NCBI GenBank assembly: GCA_027488855.1
Contig: JAIYAV010000274.1
Coordinates: 1 to 34,775, forward strand
DNA: 34,775 nt
Direction: 5' to 3'
From: Saprospiraceae bacterium
Lineage (GTDB): Bacteria > Bacteroidota > Bacteroidia > Chitinophagales > Saprospiraceae
Part shown: piece after piece, positions 14,930 to 22,171 of the stretch
How the letters are laid out: every line of letters starts with the position of its first letter
How positions within the stretch are numbered: the first letter of the stretch is position 1
Program-made: the position numbers and the translations under genes
Notes under the pieces: model-generated
Seen by the model: only the letters and a program-made list of their open reading frames with translations
What the model was told of the DNA's origin: nothing
Databases searched by the model: none

Positions 14930-16678
14930 TTATTCTTTAATCAATTTACCACTGAGTATCTTACCAGGAAGTACCAATTGGTAAAGAACAACACCAGATG
15001 GAATTGCGTCCAATTGCCCCAGACTCATGTTGTTGTTTCCAGAAACTACTGCTAGTTTTGTGCTATAAAGCAATTGCCCATTCTGATTCATCAAGCGCAA
15101 CTCTGCCTCGCCGCCAATTGGGCTATCAAGATTCAGATTGAGCTGGTTTTTGAATGGATTGGGGTAGAGACCTGTTTTGAGTTTTGATGAATGCTCATTG
15201 GGGAGGCTCAGGATATTGGCACCACCCTCGGCTTCTTCAAATTCCAATCCCAGAGTCTCGCCTTTGCGGAAGTTCTCGCCACTGTTGATCGAGATGTTTT
15301 GCACACGATCATAGCTAAGAGATACTGCTTTTTCTGAGATTTTGGTGTCGGTGAATGACAACTTAGCTTGAACATAAAAGAGCGGATCGTTGGACTTTAC
15401 ACTTACCCCGGTTTTACTTTTGGTATTCACCCAAAGGATGTTTACCAATCCGGATTTATTCACGTCTATTGCATAACAATCGGCAGTAAACTCTGGTAAA
15501 GCCCCTGCTTTAAGGCCAATCACCTGGATTGAGGTGGGGTCAAATTGCAAACCCAAGGAAAACAGCATTTCCGATTGAAATTGCTTGCCATAAACCGGGA
15601 TCAAAACCGTCTTATCTGCCTGCACCTGCGCCTTTCCTATTCTGATCATTTTGCTGGCCACAGGCTCTGCAAATGAAGTTTGGGCACAACTGCTTCCCGA
15701 CTTATCTACATCGCCATATTTAATACCGAAAAAAGTATTGTTGATGGGGTCGCTTGGATTAACTGACATCTGTGTACTGTAACTTGGAACTTGCAATGGA
15801 TTGGATGGCATTGCCATCGAAGTATAAGCAACATAAGGAACTAATTCCCAGTCCTTAATAAAGCCAGTACCTATACCCAGAATAACTTTGCGTATTTCAA
15901 GTATATCCGAGGTGTTAATGGTACCATTCCTATTGGCATCTGCCGCAATTCGTTCCTCTGGCGTGGGGAGCCAGTTGTAATTGTAAAAATTGATTGCTCT
16001 TTGAGTTGCTGCTATGTCGTATTCAGTGATACCGCACTGAGATGACGCATCGTCTCTGCTTGCCGTAGCGGTGAAACTTGCACTCGGAGCCATCACTGCA
16101 CTATAGGTCCCCTGGGAGTAGGTTTGAACCGATACTGGATTGCCTGTTATAGGTTGAATAATGACTTGTACATTATTCATTGGATTACCCAGTGGTGCTC
16201 TTACTACACTGCCATTGATGGTCACACTAGGCATAGTATACGTTATACAAGTATTCGTCATCAAATTTGAAGGGAAGCAATTGCCACCCGGACGTACTAA
16301 AAGCCCTGCACTAAGACAAATATTCGTGGATTGATTCAAAGGCAACGAAAAGGTAATGTCACAAAGTTTAAAATTACTAGTAGGAGTATAAGAACTGGAG
16401 CGTTGAATTCTTACCGCGCCGAAACCCGAACTGTACGCCGCCGAAAAACCCAAATTCCCGATTGAAGAAACATGAGTGGCGGAACCCAGACTGACGTACA
16501 AATCAAGGCTGTTGATGGTACTCGGTGGAGTCGGTGAGATATCGTACCACACCGCAAAAGTAGCATTGTTACCTATCACGACTGGCGGCGTAAATCTAAT
16601 CGTGCCACATTGAGCACTCAATCTCGCTCCTGCTACCATGAGCAAAAGCAAAGCTAAAACGGTTTTAAAAAATGACAT
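14930..16678 (-). CDS. T9SS-exported protein with cohesin-like and dockerin-like modules
   Basis: A 582-residue protein with a signal peptide (MSFFKTVLALLLLMVAGARLSAQ). Module order: an N-terminal cohesin-like beta-sandwich (about 25-130, with FAVWYDISPTPPS and NFKLCDITFSLP); a carboxypeptidase-regulatory-like Ig fold (about 150-205, VTINGSVVRAPLGNPMNNVQV); and a dockerin type I-like pair with ITEYDIAATQRAI and then ADANRNGTINTSDILEIRKV, whose Asp/Asn-rich loop fits calcium binding. A second cohesin-like sandwich (about 340-445) and a T9SS type A sorting domain (about 495-582, LYPNPFKNQLNLNL...GVVLYQLVLPGK) follow. Both partner modules in one chain suggest self-association or surface assembly rather than a clostridial cellulosome (inference). 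It is separated from the 12683 gene by a terminator. Confidence 0.75.
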   Translation of the reverse strand: MSFFKTVLALLLLMVAGARLSAQCGTIRFTPPVVIGNNATFAVWYDISPTPPSTINSLDLYVSLGSATHVSSIGNLGFSAAYSSGFGAVRIQRSSSYTPTSNFKLCDITFSLPLNQSTNICLSAGLLVRPGGNCFPSNLMTNTCITYTMPSVTINGSVVRAPLGNPMNNVQVIIQPITGNPVSVQTYSQGTYSAVMAPSASFTATASRDDASSQCGITEYDIAATQRAINFYNYNWLPTPEERIAADANRNGTINTSDILEIRKVILGIGTGFIKDWELVPYVAYTSMAMPSNPLQVPSYSTQMSVNPSDPINNTFFGIKYGDVDKSGSSCAQTSFAEPVASKMIRIGKAQVQADKTVLIPVYGKQFQSEMLFSLGLQFDPTSIQVIGLKAGALPEFTADCYAIDVNKSGLVNILWVNTKSKTGVSVKSNDPLFYVQAKLSFTDTKISEKAVSLSYDRVQNISINSGENFRKGETLGLEFEEAEGGANILSLPNEHSSKLKTGLYPNPFKNQLNLNLDSPIGGEAELRLMNQNGQLLYSTKLAVVSGNNNMSLGQLDAIPSGVVLYQLVLPGKILSGKLIKE

Positions 16679-16702
16679 AAGTGTTTCATTTTAGGTTGTG
16701 AA

Positions 16703-16723
16703 CAAAGACAACCCAGGCCTGGG
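16703..16723 (-). promoter_or_regulatory. Near-consensus -7 box next to a 12-bp palindrome
   Basis: On the minus strand TGTCTTTG (16703-16710) matches TAnnTTTG at 7 of 8 positions. The perfect palindrome CCCAGGCCTGGG (16712-16723) abuts it upstream, where an operator could block or assist RNA polymerase at the promoter of the dockerin-like gene. Confidence 0.35.
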
Positions 16724-16740
16724 AATAGTACTATGTAGTT

Positions 16741-16855
16741 GGGCAAAAATAAGTGCTCATTTTTTTTGAGCCAAAGGACTAGATAAGACACTTAAAATTA
16801 AGCGTTTACTCATCTAATCCTTTGGCAAAATGAGCACTTATTTTTTTATCGCCCC
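16741..16855. repeat. Long inverted repeat with offset insertion
   Basis: The left arm (16741-16787) and right arm (16808-16855) share AAATAAGTGCTCATTTT and CCAAAGGA-TAGAT-AG segments in inverted order. The left arm has about 5-6 extra bases between them. It lies in the gap between the small HTH gene and the dockerin-like gene. Candidate roles are terminator of the HTH gene or a non-autonomous palindromic element. Confidence 0.65.
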
Positions 16856-16913
16856 AAGACAGTACCGTGCTGTGAAATTTCGAGCACAAGATAGGCTAGA
16901 TTCAAACAAGGAG

Positions 16914-16943
16914 AATGGACATTAATGGACATTAATGGACACT
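16914..16943. repeat. 10-bp tandem repeat at the HTH gene stop
   Basis: The unit AATGGACATT is repeated about three times (the third copy ends ACT). It abuts the stop codon of the minus-strand HTH gene and may vary in copy number by slippage. Confidence 0.8.
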
Positions 16944-17236
16944 CAGGTTCCTGTTTCGTCAGAAGAAAAATAAGTTTCGTGGCTTGCCTGCACAGCCTCC
17001 AGGTGCAATCCTGACGGCGTGGATTCGCCCTGAAGCAGCTGGTTCGTTTTAGGTGTAAAACTTTCTAGGCCAGTCGATTGAAGCAGTAATTTTTTTATCT
17101 CCTCTGCATCAGCAGCTGAAACCAAGCCCGGCGGAAGTTGGTAGCCCAGTTTCTGCAATTTGCGTTTCAGTGTTCTCGGGTGGCAGCCTAGTTCAATGGC
17201 CAATCGATCCCGGGTGATTAAGTTTTGGGAATTCAT
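16943..17236 (-). CDS. Small helix-turn-helix protein of unknown role
   Basis: A 97-residue protein. The ATG at 17236 (MNSQNLITRDRLAIELG) is preferred to a TTG at 17263. Residues about 6-45 (LITRDRLAIELGCHPRTLKRKLQKLGYQLPPG) have the spacing of a helix-turn-helix of excisionase/AraC-like small type, and AADAEEIKKLLL forms another helix. The C-terminal 45 residues are Ser/Thr/Glu-rich and probably disordered. No effector domain is visible. Neighbours are the O-antigen-ligase-like gene upstream on the same strand (84 bp away) and a long inverted repeat downstream. It could be a transcription regulator or a leftover of a mobile element; this is undecided. Confidence 0.55.
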   Translation of the reverse strand: MNSQNLITRDRLAIELGCHPRTLKRKLQKLGYQLPPGLVSAADAEEIKKLLLQSTGLESFTPKTNQLLQGESTPSGLHLEAVQASHETYFSSDETGT

Positions 17237-17320
17237 TACAATTAGGTTGTTATTCTTGGGCAAAATACATCTACTGAATCAATTCAACAATAAAAAAATG
17301 TTAAGAGTATTGTTTTGCAA

Positions 17321-18544
17321 TTATTTTGACAAATTCATTTGCTTCAGCCCCCACAACCAAAAATAACTCGCCAGCGCCACCCCCATCGAATTCTCCAAAG
17401 TAGCCTCCACCAACAAGGAAGCAAGAAGAACCACATAAGTCCCCAAAAACAACTCATCCCGATAATTGTGATTGTAAAAAACAGGTAGGAAGATCGCCAC
17501 ACAAAACAGCAGCAACCCCACTATTCCCGAACCCGCCGCCACGTATAAAAACTGGTTGTGGGGCATCATTACTCGCGCGGCGTTGGGGTGATGGGCTGCG
17601 TATTGGGCATGCACGGCTTGATCCAAATTGCCCGCTCCCACGCCCAGCAAAGGCGCTGCCTTGAAGATTTTCCAGCCCACTTTTAAGGTTGTAATGCGCT
17701 CAGAGTCAGACAACATCTCAGTGTGGCCGCTTTGGCGCATGCGCAGGTCGTATAGGGCGTAATCGACCTTCATTTTAAAACTTGGCAGGACAAAATAACC
17801 CAGTACGGGCAAGGCCGCCAGTACTCCTACTACCCCCAAGGCCAACCAATACCTGCGGCTCACCCAAGCATAGCGCAAGCCCACTACCAACATAGCCAAA
17901 TACAGCGCCGCAATGCCACTGCGCACCGAAAGCACATGGATAAATCCAAAGAGAAACAGTCCCATTCCAGCGATCCATTTTCGCTCCTTTTCACTTTTGA
18001 AATAGTACCCTTGCCAGTACAAATACCCTGCCGACAATACCCCAATGGCCAACAATAAGCTAAAGCGGATGTGGTTGGTGGGCACGGGCATGGCTTGGCC
18101 CTGTTTGATCAGGAGTTGGATGTTTTCGTAGTCCAGATTGTAGTTAATCAGGATGCCCAAACTGGTGATCGACAACACAATGACCAGCGCATAAAGTAAG
18201 CTAAAATACTGTCTTTGCGAAAATTGTGGCATAAAAAAGAAAGCCAGCGGCAAGATCAAAAAAGGCAATTTGATGCGCAAACGCTCCAGCCAAAAATCCA
18301 TGTCTTGTATTGCCCAAAAACCCAACAAAACGATCGCAAAATGCAGGCCAAAAACCCAGAAATCGGGCCTACGCCAGAATGCTGTCCAACGCTCCACCAG
18401 TGTCGATCTAGTGGCGATGCTTTCCCACACTGCGGCAATGGCAAAACCAAACAAACTCATGGATTGCAAAAAGGGAGAAACCACCAAGCCGACCAGAAGG
18501 GCGAGGCAAGAAAGATAGGTGAAGTAGAAGCGGAGCTGTGACAT
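17321..18544 (-). CDS. O-antigen ligase / polymerase-family membrane protein
   Basis: A 407-residue inner-membrane protein with about ten to twelve hydrophobic segments spread over its length. The Wzy_C/O-antigen-ligase core is recognisable by a periplasmic loop, LGVGAGNLDQAVHAQYAAHH followed by PHNQFLYVAAGSGIVGLL. The conserved HN-type motif (here PHNQFL) comes before the last helices. Members of this family (WaaL/Wzy) transfer or polymerise lipid-linked glycans at the periplasmic face. No other polysaccharide genes are nearby, so the glycan is unknown. The promoter region contains multiple copies of a heptamer repeat starting 2 bp before the ATG, which could affect translation or transcription. 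Confidence 0.8.
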   Translation of the reverse strand: MSQLRFYFTYLSCLALLVGLVVSPFLQSMSLFGFAIAAVWESIATRSTLVERWTAFWRRPDFWVFGLHFAIVLLGFWAIQDMDFWLERLRIKLPFLILPLAFFFMPQFSQRQYFSLLYALVIVLSITSLGILINYNLDYENIQLLIKQGQAMPVPTNHIRFSLLLAIGVLSAGYLYWQGYYFKSEKERKWIAGMGLFLFGFIHVLSVRSGIAALYLAMLVVGLRYAWVSRRYWLALGVVGVLAALPVLGYFVLPSFKMKVDYALYDLRMRQSGHTEMLSDSERITTLKVGWKIFKAAPLLGVGAGNLDQAVHAQYAAHHPNAARVMMPHNQFLYVAAGSGIVGLLLFCVAIFLPVFYNHNYRDELFLGTYVVLLASLLVEATLENSMGVALASYFWLWGLKQMNLSK

Positions 18545-18546
18545 TT

Positions 18547-18672
18547 AAGTTGAAAAGTTGAAAGTTGAAAGTTGAAAGTTGAAAGTTGAAGAGCAATTAA
18601 AAGTTGAGCATTGAGCAGCAATTCTGGATTACCGACCTCTTTTCAACACTTCAACTTCAAACTTTTCAACTT
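18547..18672. repeat. AAGTTGA heptamer array with an opposed TCAACTT set
   Basis: Six copies of AAGTTGA run from 18547 to 18589 (one extra A after the first) and another lies at 18601-18607. Reverse-orientation copies are at 18651-18657 and 18666-18672, with degenerate ones between 18643 and 18664. The two sets can pair. The array occupies the gap between the divergent O-antigen-ligase-like gene and pheS. Confidence 0.8.
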
Positions 18673-18706
18673 AAAAAATGGAACTCTGCGCAATATCGCC
18701 ATTGTT

Positions 18707-18741
18707 ATTGATTCTACATGAAAGTAAAATGCTTACTTTTG
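18707..18741 (+). promoter_or_regulatory. Promoter of pheS-hisS
   Basis: ATTG (18707-18710) and, 23 bp later, TACTTTTG (18734-18741), which matches the -7 consensus TAnnTTTG. The predicted start is about 12 nt before the pheS ATG, giving a very short leader. Confidence 0.55.
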
Positions 18742-18759
18742 CCAGCGATTTTTTAAAAA

Positions 18760-19803
18760 ATGAATATGTCTGCCAACGCATTTCAACAATTACAGGACTT
18801 GCTGCAGGAAATTGAGGTGGCCAATCCCGCCTCTGCGGAAACCATTGAGCAGTTTCGTTTGCGCTTCCTGGGCTCCAACAATGTGATCAAACCCCTGATG
18901 GGCGAAATTCGGAACGTACCGAATGAGCAAAAAAAGGAATTTGGTCAATTGATCAACAAAGCCAAAGAGCTTGCCGAGGCCAAGTTTGAAACCCTCAAAG
19001 CGGTAGCCGAAGCTGCTGCCGAAAAATCTCAGGCGGCTGGTTTGGACATTACCGCACCCGGTGAACCCATTGACCTGGGCTCTCGCCATCCCGTGGCGGT
19101 GACGCTGAACCGCATTGTGCGCATTTTTGAACGCCTGGGCTTTGTAGTCGCGGAGGAGCGTGAAATTGAAGACGATTGGCACAACTTCACGGCCATGAAT
19201 ACGCCTGCCGACCATCCGGCGCGCGACATGCAGGATACGTATTACCTCCGCAACAGCACCGAAATGCTGCTGCGTACCCATACTTCTTCGGTACAGGCGC
19301 GCGTGATGACTTCACAAAAGCCGCCCATTCGCATCATTGCCCCGGGGAGGGTTTACCGCAACGAGACCATCTCGGCTCGTTCGCATTGCCAGTTTCATCA
19401 AGTGGAAGGTTTGTACATCGACAAGGGCGTGTCTTTTGCCGACATGAAGCAGACCTTGTACTACTTCGCCAAGGAAATGTACGGTCCTGATACCAAAATT
19501 CGCCTGCGGCCTTCGTTTTTCCCATTCACTGAGCCCAGCGCCGAAATGGACGTGTCCTGCTTCATTTGCAACGCCAAGGGCTGTCGGGTGTGCAAGCACA
19601 GTGGCTGGGTAGAAATTTTGGGTTGTGGCATGGTCGATCCACAGGTATTGATCAATTGTGGCATCGATCCTGAAGAGTACTCCGGCTTTGCCTTTGGCAT
19701 GGGCATCGAGCGCCAGGCCATGATGTTGTACACCATTACTGATATTCGCTTGTTGTTTGAAAACGATGTGCGCTTTTTGAAACAGTTTTCATCTGTCATT
19801 TAA
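18760..19803 (+). CDS. pheS: Phenylalanyl-tRNA synthetase alpha subunit
   Basis: A 347-residue alpha subunit of the heterotetrameric class II enzyme that charges tRNA-Phe. The N-terminal coiled-coil arm (about 1-90) is followed by the catalytic core. It contains PIDLGSRHPV, RIFERLGFVVAEEREIEDDWHNF (motif 1 region), RTHTSSVQARVM, GRVYRNETISARSHCQFHQVEG (motif 2) and FGMGIERQAMM (motif 3 arginine). Length is normal. The start at 18760 (MNMSANAF) is used; a second ATG lies two codons later. The beta subunit gene pheT is not in the window. The hisS ATG follows 4 bp after the stop, so the two form an operon. Confidence 0.97.
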   Translation: MNMSANAFQQLQDLLQEIEVANPASAETIEQFRLRFLGSNNVIKPLMGEIRNVPNEQKKEFGQLINKAKELAEAKFETLKAVAEAAAEKSQAAGLDITAPGEPIDLGSRHPVAVTLNRIVRIFERLGFVVAEEREIEDDWHNFTAMNTPADHPARDMQDTYYLRNSTEMLLRTHTSSVQARVMTSQKPPIRIIAPGRVYRNETISARSHCQFHQVEGLYIDKGVSFADMKQTLYYFAKEMYGPDTKIRLRPSFFPFTEPSAEMDVSCFICNAKGCRVCKHSGWVEILGCGMVDPQVLINCGIDPEEYSGFAFGMGIERQAMMLYTITDIRLLFENDVRFLKQFSSVI

Positions 19804-19807
19804 AAAA

Positions 19808-21154
19808 ATGAAACCAACTACCGCCGAAGGCACCCGGGATTTCACCCCCGATCAGGTGCTCAAACGCAACTATATCTTCGATACCATCCGTTCGGTGTTT
19901 GTCAAGTACGGCTATCTGCCCATTGAAACCCCGGCGATGGAAAACCTCAGCACCCTTTCCGGCAAATACGGTGAAGAAGGTGACCGCCTGTTGTTCAAAA
20001 TCCTGAACAATGGCGAATACCTAAAAGGCATCAAGCCTGCGGACATTGAGGCTCAAGCTTACAAAGCGCTCACCCCCGCACTGGCCAAACGCGGCCTGCG
20101 TTACGACCTTACCGTGCCCTTTGCCCGTTTTGTGGTGATGCACCAGAACGAGATCAGCTTCCCTTTCAAACGGTACCAGATTCAACCCGTTTGGCGGGCC
20201 GATCGGCCTCAAAAGGGACGTTATCGGGAGTTTTACCAATGCGATGTGGATGTGGTGGGTTCTACTTCACTGGTTTACGAGGCTGAGTTGGTGCAGATTT
20301 ACGATGAGGTTTTTTCCAAACTCAATTTGCCAGTCGTCATCAAGTTCAACAACCGCAAGATCCTTACCGGGATTGCAGAAGTAGCGGGTATACCTGAATT
20401 GATGGTGGACATGACCGTGGCCATCGACAAACTGGACAAAATTGGCCTGGACGGGGTAAAAAAAGAGATGGCGGAGCGAGGGATTGGCGAAGCAGCGGTG
20501 GAAACAATCACCCAGATTCTGACCATTCAATCGCTGGAAGAATTACAAAGTGCCTTGGAAGCCAGCGAAACTGGGAAACTGGGCATCCAGGAAATTCAAA
20601 CCATGCTGCAATTCCTCAACAGCAGTCCACTCCAACAAGAAGTGCAATTCGACATCACCCTGGCCCGTGGACTCAATTATTATACGGGCTGCATTTTTGA
20701 AGTGCAAGCCAAAGGAGTAACCATGGGCAGCATTGGAGGAGGGGGTCGTTATGACAACCTCACCGAGGTATTTGGCCTCAAAGATGTATCGGGCGTAGGA
20801 GTTTCTTTTGGCGCCGAACGCATTTACGATGTACTGGAAAGTCTCCAACTTTTCCCTAATGATAACAGCAGCTCACTTAAGGTATTATTTATTGTACTGA
20901 ATGAGGAAGCACAGTTTTATGCATTTAAAGCGCTAAAAAAACTGCGCGACGCGGGTGTGAACTCAGAAATGTACCCTGAACCTGCAAAATTTGACAAGCA
21001 GATTAAATATGCCCAAAAACGGCAGGTACCTTTTGTCATCATTGTGGATACGGATGAGTTGCAAAGTGGACTGTTGCGGTTTAGAGATTTAACCAGCAAT
21101 CAGGTGGAAAAGCTCAACCTTGAGGAAATTATTGCAAAAACTCAATCGCTTTAA
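19808..21154 (+). CDS. hisS: Histidyl-tRNA synthetase
   Basis: A 448-residue class II synthetase that charges tRNA-His. Motif 1 is the N-terminal GTRDFTPDQ...YIFDTIRSVFVKYGY with PIETPAMEN. Motif 2 lies around RYDLTVPFARFVVMHQNEISFPFKRYQIQPVWRADRPQ. The histidine-specific motifs appear as LARGLNYYTGCIFEVQ and GGGGRYDNL, with GVSFGAERIYDVL as motif 3. The C-terminal anticodon-binding domain starts near residue 360 (LKVLFIVLNEEAQ). It begins 4 bp after pheS. The Nfu gene starts 75 bp downstream and may be read from the same transcript, since no terminator is seen between them. Confidence 0.96.
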   Translation: MKPTTAEGTRDFTPDQVLKRNYIFDTIRSVFVKYGYLPIETPAMENLSTLSGKYGEEGDRLLFKILNNGEYLKGIKPADIEAQAYKALTPALAKRGLRYDLTVPFARFVVMHQNEISFPFKRYQIQPVWRADRPQKGRYREFYQCDVDVVGSTSLVYEAELVQIYDEVFSKLNLPVVIKFNNRKILTGIAEVAGIPELMVDMTVAIDKLDKIGLDGVKKEMAERGIGEAAVETITQILTIQSLEELQSALEASETGKLGIQEIQTMLQFLNSSPLQQEVQFDITLARGLNYYTGCIFEVQAKGVTMGSIGGGGRYDNLTEVFGLKDVSGVGVSFGAERIYDVLESLQLFPNDNSSSLKVLFIVLNEEAQFYAFKALKKLRDAGVNSEMYPEPAKFDKQIKYAQKRQVPFVIIVDTDELQSGLLRFRDLTSNQVEKLNLEEIIAKTQSL

Positions 21155-21229
21155 AAACCACTGGGGCCTAAAAAGCGTTACCTTGTAGATTCATTCTAAA
21201 TAACTCACACGACAACAGACACTCAAGAT

Positions 21230-21841
21230 ATGGAGACTACTGTTACCAAAAGCCCGGTGTTGTTGTACACCGAGCAAACGCCCAACCCGGAGTCACTCAA
21301 ATTTGTGACCAACCGCATGTTGTATCGCGGCACTGCCGATTTCCGCGAAGTGGATTTGGCTCACGAGTGGTCACCATTAGCGGTGGCACTTTTTGAGTTT
21401 CCTTATGTAAAAGGCGTGTACGTCAGCAACAACTTCGTCACGGTTAGTAAGGAATTGAACTACGAGTGGCCCGACATCATGCTCAAGCTCAAAGATTTCA
21501 TCAAAAACTACATTGAAGAAGGTGGGGAATTGGTGAAAGAAGGGTTTGCTGAGCATACGGCCAAAGTTGAAGCAGATCGCGCTGGAGTAACCTACACCGG
21601 TGATGAGGCTGAGCTGGTGCAAAAAATCAAAGAACTGATTGATACCTACGTGAAGCCAGCCGTGGAAATGGATGGTGGAAACATTGAGTTCAAGCACTAC
21701 GAAAACGGTAAAGTTTTTGTACTGATGCAAGGCTCTTGCAGCGGTTGTCCTTCCTCTACCGTTACCCTTAAGGCGGGTATCGAAGGTATGTTGAAGCGGA
21801 TGATCCCACAAGTTGAAGAGGTGGTGCAAGAGATGGGCTAG
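21230..21841 (+). CDS. Nfu-type iron-sulfur cluster scaffold/carrier protein
   Basis: A 203-residue protein. The N-terminal domain (about 8-95, LLYTEQTPNPESLKFVTNRML...GVYVSNNFVTVSK) is the Nfu_N domain. The C-terminal NifU-like domain (about 125-203, LIDTYVKPAVEMDGGNIEF...MQGSCSGCPSSTVTLKAGIEGML) carries the cluster-binding CxxC at Cys170 and Cys173. Proteins with this architecture deliver 4Fe-4S clusters to client enzymes in the cytoplasm. Both cysteines are intact, so it is likely functional. A strong terminator follows the stop. Confidence 0.9.
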   Translation: METTVTKSPVLLYTEQTPNPESLKFVTNRMLYRGTADFREVDLAHEWSPLAVALFEFPYVKGVYVSNNFVTVSKELNYEWPDIMLKLKDFIKNYIEEGGELVKEGFAEHTAKVEADRAGVTYTGDEAELVQKIKELIDTYVKPAVEMDGGNIEFKHYENGKVFVLMQGSCSGCPSSTVTLKAGIEGMLKRMIPQVEEVVQEMG

Positions 21842-21850
21842 TTTGATCCA

Positions 21851-21892
21851 GAAAATAACCTTTTAGCAAGTTGTTGAAAGGTTATTTTCTTT
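21851..21892 (+). terminator. Rho-independent terminator of the Nfu gene
   Basis: GAAAATAACCTTT (21851-21863) pairs perfectly with AAAGGTTATTTTC (21877-21889) over 13 bp, followed by TTT. It lies 9 bp after the stop. Confidence 0.85.
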
Positions 21893-22171
21893 AGTGTCAT
21901 TTTTTTGTAATGAAGGCTTGCATTCGTCAAAACAAAAGACTATATTTGCATTATTAATATTCTTTCTATCCCAATTAAAATATTAAGTGACATCATTTTT
22001 TGTTTACCCTACTTATTCTACTTTTCCTTCCATAATCACTCTTCTTCACATAATCACAAGTTCATAATTCACTGATCCGCTCGGGCACAATTGCCTCCTG
22101 AGCTACCTATTTAAACCAATATACGTTTGCCCAAACAGCATTGTTTGGAATTTCAAAAATTTTAATACATC
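21893..22171 (+). other. Leader region of metalloprotease 1
   Basis: No protein gene is seen. It contains the promoter at 21918-21948 and then about 220 nt of AT-rich leader. That leader includes TAATCACT at 22033-22040, also present ahead of the other two metalloprotease genes, and an imperfect hairpin near 22079-22104. Confidence 0.55.
21918..21948 (+). promoter_or_regulatory. Promoter of metalloprotease 1
   Basis: TTG (21918-21920), 20 bp, then TATATTTG (21941-21948), a full -7 consensus match. The start point would be near 21955, leaving a leader of about 215 nt. Confidence 0.6.

Noticed and set aside
18547..18672. Heptamer array as a possible CRISPR or integron-like array
   Set aside because: Units are 7 bp and contiguous without spacers; no cas or integrase gene is present.
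18760..21154. pheS-hisS as an unusual fusion or broken pheST operon
   Set aside because: Both genes are complete with separate starts and stops; pheS without adjacent pheT does occur in Bacteroidota.
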